From Smittium culicis (Eukaryota > Kickxellomycota > Harpellomycetes > Harpellales > Legeriomycetaceae): a DNA stretch of 29,961 bases. Shown here in pieces: positions 10,415 through 20,616 of the stretch. The stretch covers positions 1 to 29,961 of the forward strand of contig LSSN01001045.1 in assembly GCA_001970855.1 (NCBI GenBank), given 5' to 3'. How positions within the stretch are numbered: the first letter of the stretch is position 1; every line of letters begins with the position of its first letter. The position numbers and the translations under genes are program-made. The notes under the pieces are model-generated. The model saw only the letters and a list, made by a program, of their open reading frames with translations, did not search any database and was not told the origin of the DNA.

Positions 10415-12514
10415 TTAACAATTTCAGGGGCGGTTGGTCATTTTTTCCTATTTTATGACTATTTAATATTGCTAGGCAGTTCAAAAAAAAGCCTACTAAA
10501 TTTTTTTATTAATATTAATTAAGAAACATTATTCGCTCAAATTGGATTTCTTTTTATTCTCAAGATTTAAAAGCAAATCATATATTTTTGAGTTAGTCAA
10601 TAAAAATTCAATAAAAAAAATACTAAAAATCTTTTCAAGTTATTAGAGGGTTTAAATTACTCATAAAACTAATTCTAGCAAAGGAAAAAAGTTATGAGCA
10701 GAAATTCCCCTATGTAAAAATTCTGAGGATATAAAAGTCAAATCGTAATGCAAAGTATAAATGCTGGGTATTAGTAAATATATTTTGGTTTTCAAGATAT
10801 TCATAGATGCTAAAATTTATAAGAAAATATTAAATATTATACTAGCTTTTTAGTAGTTTTCATTACCCTTATAATAAGTATAAAAGCAATATATAGCTAT
10901 AGAAAAGAAAATGATCTTTATATTTTTAAAATTAAATAGAATAGAATAACACAATAATAAAATTAATAAATAAATAAATATAAATTTGAAAAAAACGATT
11001 TGATAATATGAATAACATGACACTATTCACAATAGATTTGATTAAATTCATTTCGATAATGATCTAAGTTGGCGCTAATCAATTTAAACTGAAAGGAAAA
11101 TTTTAGCCAAACTTTGTTAGTAAATCTACTAAACTTTATATCTCTGTTTAAAATCTGATAATTTTGGTGGAGCAGCTGTTTTTTTTTTTGCGTTAACACT
11201 CAAGCTTGGCACTTTTCTGGGTCAACTATTAAAGTTATTATAATTTAATCTTTAAAAGTGGGCTATAAAAATATATAAATTTACTTTCGTTAAATAATTC
11301 TTATAAGAGTAGCATTTTTTTTTGAGTTAACGCTTCAAGTTGGCATTTTTTTTGTTTCAATCATTTTATCAGTATTAAAATTATCTATTTAGACTATGTA
11401 TGTGAGATTCTTTGAAGGTTTGGCCTTTTTCTATGAAAGTACTCCTTCGAATTAAATTTCCCTACTGCTAAAAATTATTTAGAATATACTTTGAGAGGAT
11501 TAAATAGCTTTTCTAATAATGCAGGTGGATATTTTTATAATTATTTATTCATTATAAAAGATAAACTCTCGCTCTAAGAACCTCTAATTTAATTATATAC
11601 CATTACAGTATTGAATATTAATACTCGATGCTAGCTATAACTATTTTATTTAACTTTCATTGGATATTAAAAATTTAGTTTAATTACTTTCATTCATTTT
11701 GAAATTGTATTTGTATATAATTTTCGTTTTACTAATCATTTATAAATTTTTAATTATAAAATAACCTTAAATTAATGTAAATTTATTTGTCAAAAGTAGA
11801 TTAAACTATTTTCATATAATAAATCGCGTAATTTATTTTTGAATTTTAATGATTTTGAATAAGATAGAGGTGGTTTATACACTATTAATGCGTATATAAA
11901 TGATTTAATATTTGTGCAATATACCTATTAGTCATGCTAACACTTGCTCAACAATCGATATAAATCCTTAGTGTAGACCAAAGCTTCAACAATTTATATT
12001 TAGCCATTTTTTTGATTAAATTAATAGCTTAGTGAATTCTGGAGAGATGAAGTAATCAATGTATTTTTTTTGCATAAGATGCTACAAAACATACAATTCT
12101 TTTATTTATATAAAATTATGTCTAAAATAAGTGTATAGATATGTGTAAAAAGTAAAGATAATTATGTTAAAAACTTTCAATAAAGATCTTTTAACCGTAT
12201 GAAGATTGATTAGGAAAAAGGGGAGGGCATAAGAAAATTTTATTCAAGTAATCGTATACCTCATTTGAATTATTGTAATAACTTATTTATATTATTATTA
12301 GTTTCATTGACTAACTAAATCCTGGTAAAACACCTTATACCAAATTTATTGGTTAATTATTATTGGTGAATTATGACGATTTAATCTAAATTTAGTTAAC
12401 CAATAATGGAAATTAGCATTTTTTGAAAATATTTATCTATTGGCTATTTTAAAAAACAATTAAAGTGTTTTAACAAACATTTTTGGATAAAATTTTGCCC
12501 TTGGAAGGGGATAT
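10415..12514. mobile_element. Large TTAA-flanked piggyBac-like element, copy 2
   Basis: The left end is TTAA at 10415-10418, followed by CAATTTCAGGGGCGG. The right end is TTGGAAGGGG finishing at 12510, with a worn flank ATAT. It aligns with copy 1 (3871-5972) along its length. Matching landmarks are AAAAAAAGCCTACTAAA (10485/3943), GTTAACACT..AG.TTGGCACTTTTC (11192/4621) and the highly conserved block at 11833-12180. It lacks the 197 bp MITE of copy 1 but has about 190 bp of other extra sequence, mainly around 11070-11340, where the TTGGC motif is repeated. No intact gene remains. Confidence 0.7.
11370..12030 (-). pseudogene. Remnant of piggyBac-like transposase (copy 2)
   Basis: Minus-strand reading gives MAKYKLLKLWSTLRIYI (Trp codon 11980-11978), a stop, then SVSMTNRYIAQILNHLYTH (Met codon 11935-11933), stops, and NHLYLIQNH. 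The order W-S, M-x-N-R-(Y/F)-x-x-I-L-x-x-L-(H/Y), L-Y-x-I matches the N-terminal half of the piggyBac transposase core. Further on, in another frame, the minus strand of 11385-11377 reads D-N-F inside a YIV..IDNFNTD context, which resembles the D-N-F/Y-x-T-S motif around a catalytic Asp of that family. Many stops make it a pseudogene. The first part also appears in copy 1. The call rests on shared motif order in two copies. Confidence 0.5.
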
Positions 12515-13027
12515 AGAAGTCTCTGGGTTTAAAATTATTAATTATATTTGCTGCAAGTATAATTAAAAATTTTTGTATTAATAAAATATCAACGAACAAA
12601 TCAGCTTGGATAATTTATGTTCCAAACCAAAAAAAATTAAATTTTATATTTTTAATAACGCAAAATTTGTGCAACTATCTAGACATTTTAAAAATCAGAT
12701 TTATTTTTCAAGTGCGCTGACACGATGAAAATGGTCTTTAATGCAGATGCTTAACCCTTCTAGTCCTGTCTTTATCAAGTTTAAAGTGGATAAAATATGC
12801 ATATTACATAAGTCTTATAATTTACATAATATGATATTTACATTAGTCAAATAATTTATATAATATGCATTTGACAATAATATAATTGTTGTGAATTTGT
12901 TATCTACAGTCCATTTATTCGCCAATAAAAACAATAACCATCCAATAGCTACTTATAATTATAGCTTATAAATAAAAAGGAAATAACAGCTATAAACCCT
13001 CAAAGTCTTGAATTGTATAAATATATA
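12515..13027. other. AT-rich spacer with a possible solo transposon end
   Basis: No gene. At 12752-12775 TTAACCCTTCTAGTCCTG resembles a MITE end B and may be the left end of an older element whose right end lies at about 14390-14412. Confidence 0.35.
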
Positions 13028-14271
13028 TTAACCCTTTCCCGTCCAAAAAATTTTGCATCAAGAAAAAATAAAGTCCTCGCATTCAGCAAAAAAATACATA
13101 ATATCATTGGCTTTATTATATTAGCTTTATGTAATTTTTGACCAATAATGTGAAAAATGATGAAACATGAAGAAAAAAGTTTACCAGTATCTTGGCCAGA
13201 CTTATTCATACCCAAAACTAACAAAAAATACAGTGAAAAAAAATAATTTCAATGAATACAGCACATATTAATTATTATTGAAGTTCAAGCCAAACTTAAA
13301 TGTGATTATTACCATGCTATTACTTCTTTCAGGAGCTACAAATAAAATAATTTTAATTAATAAGTAATTTGGTATATGATCGATGATTACCAATACTATA
13401 TACTATTGAGAAGGTATTCCAATATTCATAGAACCTTACCTCGAATAAATATATATCACTAGGGATACAAGAGTTTCCATTGTGCGTAAAATAATCAAAG
13501 TTTATTATGAACAGCATAATATCTATCTATAATAATATAAAAGTGCAATATAATCAAATTTACACTTCATAAGGGGAATTTAATCAACCCAATGAATATT
13601 TTAACGATTTTATTGCTATAAAAATTATTTTTGTATTCTGTTTAACTCTAGACAGCAATATTTATTTTAATCAATTATTTACGGTGTAAAAATCTATGGA
13701 AATATACTTCTCATTAAAATTAATTAAAATATGTAAAGATTAAAATTTCATCAAAAGGCGTTAAGGTGAGTAATTTTTTTTAATTTATGATTTTTAAGCA
13801 TTACTAAACTAATATAATTCTTACCGAACTATCCATTTTTATTACTATTTGAGTCTATATTGACCCATAACTATTCACAATTATTGAAATAATCAAAAGA
13901 AAAATAAAGAATTTAAAAAAATGATTTATTGTAGTTTAATTAATGTTTAAAAAAATAATAAAAGCTTTTTTTAGGTAAAAGAATATTAATATCAATTTTT
14001 TATGTTTTTATTAAGGAATAAAAAAAAATATGAATACGATTATCTAGGTATTAAAGAAAAGGGATACGGTGAAGATTATGATATTTAATAGTATATAAAC
14101 TGATTCTTATTTTTTGATAAATATTTTAAAATAAAACATGGAATACGAAAAAATTAAAACACCAAAAAGTTCAAGTCTAATCAAGTAAAATAGAATCGCA
14201 TTAAAATAATAAAGATTTTTTAACTAATGGGAACAGAGGAAAGCATTCTACCTTTGGACGGGAAAGGTTCA
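13028..14271. mobile_element. 1.24 kb TTAA-type element with inverted ends
   Basis: The left end is TTAA (13028-13031) plus CCCTTTCCCGTCCAAA. The right end is TTTGGACGGGAAAGG (14253-14267) plus TTCA, a one-base change from TTAA. The ends are inverted repeats of about 15 bp and match end B of the MITE family. The interior is AT-rich with only a 74-codon minus-strand frame at its left end (13000-13224), which runs out through the terminus and so is not a natural gene. It looks like a non-autonomous element, or a decayed one, of the same TTAA superfamily. Confidence 0.6.
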
Positions 14272-14763
14272 AAAAATAAGCATGGTATTTATAGTTGTAT
14301 AGAAAATAATTAAACTTACTGCTGTGTTTGATACTAAGCATTGTGTTTTAGTTATAAATTTGACCAATGGAAACGCCGAAAAACAGTCTGCATTTGGGCA
14401 GGAAAGGACCTAAAAAAGGGTAAGCGAATAGCATAGTGTATAGCAGTGTATAGATGTGTATACACTATAGCAAACTTATTTTTATATTTGCTAATACAAG
14501 TTGTAATTTTTTTAATTGTATATTTAATTTGATTTATTTTTTTTTTTGCCCAGTTTTACCCAGAAATTTTTCTGGTATAACGTTTTATACTTCATAATCA
14601 TTTGCAGAGCTATGAATTGCAAAGCCCAAACAAATTTCACCTATTTTTTATTGTATAATTTATCTTATTTAATTGAATAGTTTAGAATGTTATTTGTAAC
14701 AGTTTATAATTCAAAAAAAAAAAAAAGTATCTGGCGAATAAAATTTATGTAGTATAATTAATT
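14272..14763. other. AT-rich spacer with a second element end and a hairpin
   Basis: Bases 14361-14412 repeat 14221-14275 with changes: both run CCAATGG/CTAATGG..AA.GC....C.TTTGG.C.GGAAAGG. This gives two similar element ends about 140 bp apart. Bases 14433-14442 (ATAGTGTATA) pair with 14459-14468 as a 10-bp stem. No gene is seen. Confidence 0.4.
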
Positions 14764-14844
14764 TTGGTAGACTGTTTTTGGTCTGCTGAACAGGAACGCT
14801 CATTTTTTAAAAAAGCCATTTTTGATCTACCACCCGGGAAAGGG
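14764..14844. mobile_element. Truncated or rearranged TTAA MITE
   Basis: The right side ends GATCTACCACCCGGGAAAGGG (end A, 14824-14844), directly abutting the next MITE. The left side reads GGTAGACTGTTTTTGGTCTG, another end-A-like piece in the opposite sense, with an end-B-like block (AACGCTCATTTTTTAAAAAA) between. It looks like a short copy made by deletion or recombination. Confidence 0.5.
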
Positions 14845-15041
14845 ATAACCCTTTCCCGTCCAGCGCTCTTTAAAAAAGCGAATTTATTGATTCGTTTATG
14901 AATTATTTGCAAGTTTATTGTTTGCAGCAATATTACGTTATACCAATAATTCTAAAGACCTCGGAATTATGTTACCTTTTATTAATCTAATTTGCTAAAT
15001 TTGGTGGACCAAAAATGGTCTACCGCCCGTGAAAGGGTTCA
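14845..15041 (-). mobile_element. TTAA MITE, copy 2 (197 bp, reverse orientation)
   Basis: The flanks are ATAA (14845-14848) and TTCA (15038-15041), each one base from TTAA. The left end is CCCTTTCCCGTCC (end B) and the right end is GTCTACCGCCCGTGAAAGGG (end A). It is exactly as long as the copy at 5736-5932 and is its reverse complement with moderate divergence. GGTGGACCAAAAATGGTC at 15003-15020 forms a small palindrome just inside end A, seen in several copies. It shares its left flank with the preceding truncated copy. No coding. Confidence 0.85.
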
Positions 15042-17239
15042 GAAAATTTAAATAATATTTTATTTACTTGAAGAGTTTAGGTGTTAATGTAATTTAAGTA
15101 TTTCAAAAAAAAATTTTTTTACTTGATATATATTAATGAGAGATTTTTTATAAAAAAAAATAGCTCATATTTTTTATTAAACATAGCTTGAAACATTCTT
15201 AATCGGAAGGCATAGGATTTTTTTGTATTTAAATCGAAAAAACAGTAGTATACTTTCCAATAGATTGATAGATAGTTATTATCAGTTGATGAGCTTGGCT
15301 ACATATATCCTTATAAGAAAATACACATTTTTCAGTCGATTTAATTTTATAGGATTTTCTTTTGACGAGTGGAAAAATTATAATTATAATTTCATTCGCA
15401 ATAAATTTTATAAGAGGTTTAACTTTTATCAAAATCTACAATCATATGTATTATTATATAGCCAATGATATCATTATATACATATCAGAAATAGAATTCC
15501 AGAGAATAAAATCTCCTATCATTCTAAGAGTTTCGTATTTATAGATCCCTTTTTAAAATTAGGTTAAATTTTTATTGTAATGAGCAAACTTGCTTTCATA
15601 CAAGTATCGATAATACAACTAATAAATAAAAGGTTAAATGGCCATTACTCGTCAAATTGAGGTGAACAAATGTAGCGATATTGGCCCTTTTCACTGATGA
15701 TATGCCAATTACTCTATTTAACAAAAGTTGAGCTAAATTATTTTCTCAGTCTACTTACAAATATCGCTAAAAATGTCAATTTTTCTGCTTTTGGCATTTC
15801 TCGATGTAAATTGAAAATTTTTTTAGTAATGAATGAGTTAATTTTAACTCAGAACCCCATTTGATGTTGAGAAATAAATCAAATCATTTGATTATCATAT
15901 AATTTGTGATATTCTTAATGAAGAGAGCGCTTATCTCATAATGAGTTACAGTGTATGAAATCTCATATTTATATGTTATCCAATAAAAAAGCTAAAATTA
16001 TTTATAGCAAATAACTCATTTAAAATGAAATAAATAAATAGAAAAAATCAAAATGCCCTTTCAATTCCTCAAACAATATTAACAATTGAAGAATAATCAG
16101 GCCAATAATTTCAAGTTGCAATAAAATTCTTTATTTATTCAGAGTGTCCGATTTGCCTGACATTAACTTCAAAATAAGTATAATAACTCAATAAAAGTTG
16201 GAGAATAGGAAAAAAGTAATGGAATATGCTCCGTTCTTCTAAAAAATCGCTCAAAAAAAATTGAGCAGCAAAAGTTGTTATTTTTACCTTTAATTTATAA
16301 AAAAATATGTATTGGGCTTAAAGGGGTTAAATGCAGAGGAAAATTAATCGTGGTGAAATTATTTTATAGGATTTCTTATTACAGTTAATAAATTTCTTTG
16401 CGTGTTTTAAAGACAAATAAAATTATTAAAATTTGATTTGTCGAATATTCTATTAACACGAGATGCTGAATGGAGTGAAGCAATGTATCAAAGATAAAGG
16501 TACATACACCAGTAATTAATTCACTACATGGAAGAACTCTGTGTATAACCTGCGAGTTTATATTGAGGTACATCATTTGATGATGTTATTAGTGGAATAT
16601 AGAAAACTGGTTTCCCTTGAAATAATGATTAGTATATGTAGAATTTATAGAGCAGCCGATGGGTGGATGATTAAGCTGTGTTGAAAATTTTATCTTTTCG
16701 GTTCATATCTTTATAAAATATTGTTTGATACTTTTAAATATGTATTAAAGTGTGTTTAAAATTAATGAGACGGAAAAAAAAGTATAAAATAACATCAGAA
16801 ATTACGCTTTTACCTGGAACATTTAATTATTTTCTTGCATGTGCGAATTTATGCTTAGATTCGGTGAATTTTATGTCTATAACGATCCGTATTGCTCAAA
16901 AGCATTCTACGTATGTAAATTTTATTGGTAATATGCATTCACATAGGAGTTTATAATTAATGGTGATATGTATTTATATCAATATGATTATTTAGCATTA
17001 TTTTTGAATATAGAAAGTTTCAATCAATTAAATTTAATCTATTGATGGTTGCACTAACATAATAAATTTTAGTAAATGGATGAGCTAAAAGTGAAAAATT
17101 GTAGTTACTAGATTCAACAGTTTGTAATTTGCGATTAATGAGCGGAAATAATGAATGAATTGTGGTTATTGGACGGAAAAAGCGATTAATATGTTTATAT
17201 TAGACGGATAAAAAGTATAATTTGATGGAACTTGAACGG
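15042..17239. other. AT-rich region without supported genes
   Basis: Open frames at 15223-15544, 16385-16576 (minus) and 16750-16956 overlap each other or lack any recognisable motif, and they fit chance in this composition. At 16313-16329 GGGCTTAAAGGGGTTAAA resembles a TTAA element end, without a clear partner. A motif like GACGGAWAAAAAG recurs at 16769, 17175 and 17207; it may be worn MITE end B. No RNA gene is seen. Confidence 0.4.
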
Positions 17240-17385
17240 AATATTTTTTTTCTATTTTGTAGTTATAGCTAAAATTCTAAAGAGGTTTGAAATCTGGAGT
17301 TTCGGAGCATATTATCATACTATTGCTTTATAGTAATTAGATAATTGACTTTGGTGTACCAAAAGTGCGTTTCATAATAATACTT
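17240..17385 (-). mobile_element. Worn fragment of the TTAA MITE
   Basis: AATTCTAAAGAGGTTTGAAA, then TTTCGGAGCATATTAT and TTTGGTGTACCAAAAGTG follow the order of the copy at 14845-15041 (AATTCTAAAGACCTCGGAAT, then TTTGGTGGACCAAAAATGG). The outer ends are too worn to place. Confidence 0.4.
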
Positions 17386-18341
17386 AGAAAATAAGAAATA
17401 CATATTTTAAATCGCCTATTTTGGAAAATTTTTTAAAGAGACCTTTATTCCTTTTATTTTATATAGTTATAGAGTATTAAGTTGGGCATTGATGGTTTTT
17501 TGTAATTGTAGATTTTTTCTGATTAATGTGCTATATGATATTTTATTAGCAGAGTATAAATAGAAAGAAGTAATAATAATTATCTAAATATAAAATAAGA
17601 AGGCACATCCCCTAATATGAGAGCATCGTATTTATTTTCAAAAGAGCATGATCCTATAAGATCTTATATTCATATTTTAATACCGGGTCGATTTTTATAG
17701 TCAAGTATGTAATTAGTCGATGTGAATTGGATAATGGGTCAAATATTTGTTAGAATTTTCTGTACTTGGATAGAATATATATAGAGAAGAAATATTTTTT
17801 AAAGCAGATAGTTTTGCACAATATAAGTGTATTGCAACTGATACTAGTTGGTATAAACCAAGTTTTACTTTTTATTTAAAAATATATATATTTATTGGCA
17901 CTTATAAAAAAAATCTAGTGTATCTTGATGAAATTTTAAATTTGATTCAATGATGCTTTCAAGAGTCCAGCTATATATATATATCGAATAAACGTGAGTC
18001 ATATTTTCATAGTAATACAATGTATGAAAGCAGCTAAGCATCCTTTTTTTTAGCCAATTCGTAATCAACTTTGAAATAAAATAGTTGGTGGAGCGCGAGA
18101 TGGTTTGAGGTGATGTCATTATTGTAATGTATTCTATTTTTAATTAATAATATAGAATTGCTATATCAACTGTGTTATTCTTCCAATTAGCAGCATGAGC
18201 CGAGTAAAGACTAATGAATGCTTCGATTATATAATTATAGCGAAAAGTAAATTGAATTAAATATGTTCTCTATGTATACGCATTTTTCATACAAGAAACC
18301 TATAAATAAACATTGTATTTCAGGAAAATGTAGTATTTATA
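17386..18341. other. AT-rich region without supported genes
   Basis: The one frame of note, minus 17892-18119 (75 codons), has no recognised motif and covers a TATATATATATAT stretch at 17969-17981. Nothing else stands out. Confidence 0.4.
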
Positions 18342-18539
18342 TTGCATCATTCCCGGCTAATAAACTGATTTTGATCTATCAATTATACGCCAGCTGCGTT
18401 GTATAATAATATTATAACTCAGAGGCTCGATCGTTTATTGGTATAAGCTTGTATAGCTGCAAATTTTTAAAAAGCTTTTAAATCATAAACGAATCAAAAA
18501 ATTCATTGCTTAAAGTGTGTTACTCGGGGAAAGATGTAT
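18342..18539 (+). mobile_element. TTAA MITE, copy 3 (~198 bp)
   Basis: The interior TTATTGGTATAA, then GCTGCAAA and AATCATAAACGAATCAA, then GTGTTACTCGGGGAAAG matches the reverse complement of copy 2 in order and spacing. End A is worn (ATTCCCGGC, then GATTTTGATCTATCAA at 18367-18382). The flanking four bases are TTGC on the left and GTAT on the right, so TTAA is no longer recognisable. Its right flank is the left flank of the next copy. Confidence 0.65.
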
Positions 18540-18735
18540 CCCTTTCCGACGCCAACACTATTTAACTTTATAAAAAATAGTAATTGGATAAGCCGATCAA
18601 AACCATTTATTATTGGGTGATAAAATGATAATAGCCAATAAACTATTAACGCACTATATTGGTTTACCAGATTGCCATATGGCAGGATGATTTTGGTAGC
18701 TCAACTAAAAGCCAACCGCCCATGAAAAGGGTAAA
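18536..18735 (-). mobile_element. TTAA MITE, copy 4 (~200 bp)
   Basis: The left end is CCCTTTCCGACGCC (end B) after GTAT. The right end is AAAGCCAACCGCCCATGAAA plus AGGG (end A), followed by TAAA. It has the family length and the small palindrome inside end A (GGTAGCTCAACTAAAAGCC). It lies back to back with copy 3. Confidence 0.7.
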
Positions 18736-19181
18736 AATAGATTATATGATTAGCTAGATGATTTTTGATTGGTTTAATAGAACTTTAACGTTCATATAAT
18801 TGCAAATAAGGGCTTGTAGTGAGACGAAATATAGTTTGATATACAAATGAAAGTAATAAAGTCCTGTAAACTCTATAGATTTATATAGAGCGACTCTCTA
18901 AGGCAGCAAATCAGCTTAAACAGTAATCTTAGTCCTTGCCTACGTAATATATCAAAATCGAATATCATGAAATTCTAGCTGACCTATTATCGATAATGAA
19001 AACGTATGAGTTTGAGGAATAACAAATTTATTGCTAAACGGCTAAAATGTACCGTGTACACTTTGTTATTTGTCTCATCGACGAAGTTACATAATCGGCG
19101 TGGATTTGATGCAGCATCTGAAAATCAACTATAGGTCGGATTAAACATACCATCCATTTTTGTTACATAAATAATACTTTA
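18736..19181. other. Spacer without supported gene
   Basis: Somewhat richer in G+C than the regions before it, mainly from 19060 on, where a plus-strand frame LSHRRSYIIGVDLMQHLKIN appears at 19068-19127. It may belong to the broken coding region that follows. No motif is recognised. Confidence 0.35.
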
Positions 19182-19694
19182 AATAATTGGACCGATAAAA
19201 AGGCTTTTTGGCTGCGCTTACGAAGTTCAACCAACATTCCAAAAGCTAACAAATTAGACGATTTACGGATTTGGTAAAATAAAAATATAAGTTGTTTGCA
19301 CAAACTATATTTGCTAGAAATGGTATGTGCGCATCCATTGGACAATTTAACCAGTCCACTCAATAGTCTTATATGCTAAGTTCCCCTCCCCACCTCCGTC
19401 TTGCCGATTTTTTCGACTTTGTGTCAGAAAGGCCGGAAATTTTTAACTACATAGCCTTGCCAAATAAACTACGCGATTAAGTATTTGTTTTGAGCTGTAA
19501 AAGGAAAGTTAATTAAAAAAGCTGAAATTCTAATAGCTATCTTTTGCGAGAGACGTAACCAAGAAAACCATTCATGCAATTACAATTGGGAATTAGCGGA
19601 TATCCCTTCACTTGATGTGCTCAAACAGCGCAACCAATTTCACGCTTATTTGAATTACATTCAAACAACATTTGAAGCTCATGCGGAGCGTTGA
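19182..19694 (+). pseudogene. Frame-broken coding-like sequence, family not recognised
   Basis: Three plus-strand pieces join end to end with protein-like composition. The first, 19182-19379, has one stop (19275-19277) and reads NNWTDKKAFWLRLRSS, then KLDDLRIW and LHKLYLLEMVCAHPLDNL. The second, 19373-19480, starts at an ATG in another frame and reads SPPHLRLADFFDFVSE, then IFNYIALPNKLRD. The third, 19494-19694, returns to the first frame and is open for 66 codons: KKAEILIAIFCERRNQ, then NYNWELADIPSLDVLKQ and TTFEAHAER. Trp, Cys, His and Arg are far more common than in chance frames here. I do not recognise the family, and a transposon gene or a dead host gene are both possible. The minus-strand frames at 19163-19363 and 19725-19931 look less protein-like. 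An intron-containing live gene is not excluded, but no clean splice sites were found. Confidence 0.4.
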
Positions 19695-19836
19695 AGATTA
19701 GCATTTTGCTGATCTATTCTTAAATCAATAAGGCCTCCTACAACTAATTCTACGGCATAGTAGCACTCGCAATTTTGCTAAGGATTTGATTCCATTGTAC
19801 TTTAATGAGTATTGGGCATAATATAGTTCAATAGAG

Positions 19837-19992
19837 ATGAGTGGTGGAAAGAAGGTATGCTTACCTTTACAGAAATTCCCAAAACTAGCTATGTATAATA
19901 TCTGTAGCTTATGTAATGCTCTATTAGTCAAAATAATAATAGCTTTCTCTACAAGTAATAGTCGAATCTCCCGACCAGCCGGAATACTATAA
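19837..19992 (+). CDS. Short open frame of unknown status (51 codons)
   Basis: It begins with ATG and reads SGGKKVCLPLQKFPKLAMYN, then ICSLCNALLVKI, ending in SRPAGIL before TAA. A C-x2-C pair is present but no second pair, so no zinc domain can be claimed. It follows the broken coding-like stretch by about 140 bases and may be its continuation rather than a gene of its own. No upstream signal picks this start. The transcription factor starts 625 bases downstream on the same strand, so this could also be an upstream ORF in a long leader. Confidence 0.2.
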   Translation: MSGGKKVCLPLQKFPKLAMYNICSLCNALLVKIIIAFSTSNSRISRPAGIL

Positions 19993-20616
19993 AGTAAGAG
20001 TATTTTGATAGGCCTTGCATAATATTTCTTTATTTAAATTATAAGGATAGTTTGTATACTCCATTCGGCCATATTCCGTTTTCAGCTCCATAACACCTAT
20101 CCAGTGAAAGTTACGGATTTTCTCATTTCGTGAGATAATCTCGGATTCTTCGTGGGTCAAAATGAGTCGTGGATTTCAAAAAGTCCTCTTGGAAGTTTGA
20201 AGGTCTGGGAATGGTTTCTATATATCCATAATTATTACTAATAGCGCTAAATAGCAGACCCAATAATAACCTCCTATTATAAATCCATATATGGCCACTT
20301 ACTGAATATTCAACTGAAAAAAAATTAACCCAAATTATTTTTCGGAATTACTAACCTTCGATTTTGTGTGTAATATACTTGAATAGCAACCCCATTAGTT
20401 TTTTTTTATCTCTTATTCGCCTTCGCCCAAAACTTTATTAAAAAAAATGCCTTTATAGCCCCTACTAATTCTGCAAATATAACGAGCACCGATTTATGAT
20501 ATTTCTGGGCAAATATATATATATAACATTCGACCAACCTGCAAATCTTAAATAATAATTTACTCAAAAATTTACTTACTCAAATTGCTTTCAAACTGTA
20601 TTCTAAATATAAAAAA
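19993..20616 (+). promoter_or_regulatory. Upstream region of the transcription factor gene
   Basis: There is no coding in this stretch. It contains pyrimidine-rich segments (20400-20432, with CTTCGCCC) and a TATA-like run AAATATATATATATAA at 20513-20526, about 90 bases before the start codon. In a genome this AT-rich such a run has low weight. The bases just before the ATG are A-rich (ATATAAAAAAATGAG), a common fungal start context. Confidence 0.3.

Noticed and set aside
13000..13224. 74-codon minus-strand open frame
   Set aside because: It crosses the terminus of the TTAA element at 13028-13044, so it is a chance frame over a transposon border.
14745..14930. 61-codon minus-strand open frame
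   Set aside because: Spans two abutting MITE ends; the Arg- and Gly-rich part comes from the GC-rich termini.
15223..15544. Overlapping frames on both strands (81, 67 and 60 codons)
   Set aside because: Mutually overlapping, low-complexity residues, no start context or motif.
15636..16329. Possible TTAA-bounded element (AGGTTAA on the left, AAAGGGGTTAA on the right)
   Set aside because: The left border has no inverted match to the right border; TTAA alone is too frequent here.
16385..16956. Minus 63-codon frame and plus 68-codon frame
   Set aside because: No recognised domain and no support from neighbours; left as possible chance frames.
17892..18119. 75-codon minus-strand frame
   Set aside because: Runs through a TA-repeat and has no motif.
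19725..19931. 68-codon minus-strand frame
   Set aside because: Opposite to coding-like plus-strand frames; no motif. Kept out as a likely shadow, although the plus-strand reading is itself uncertain.
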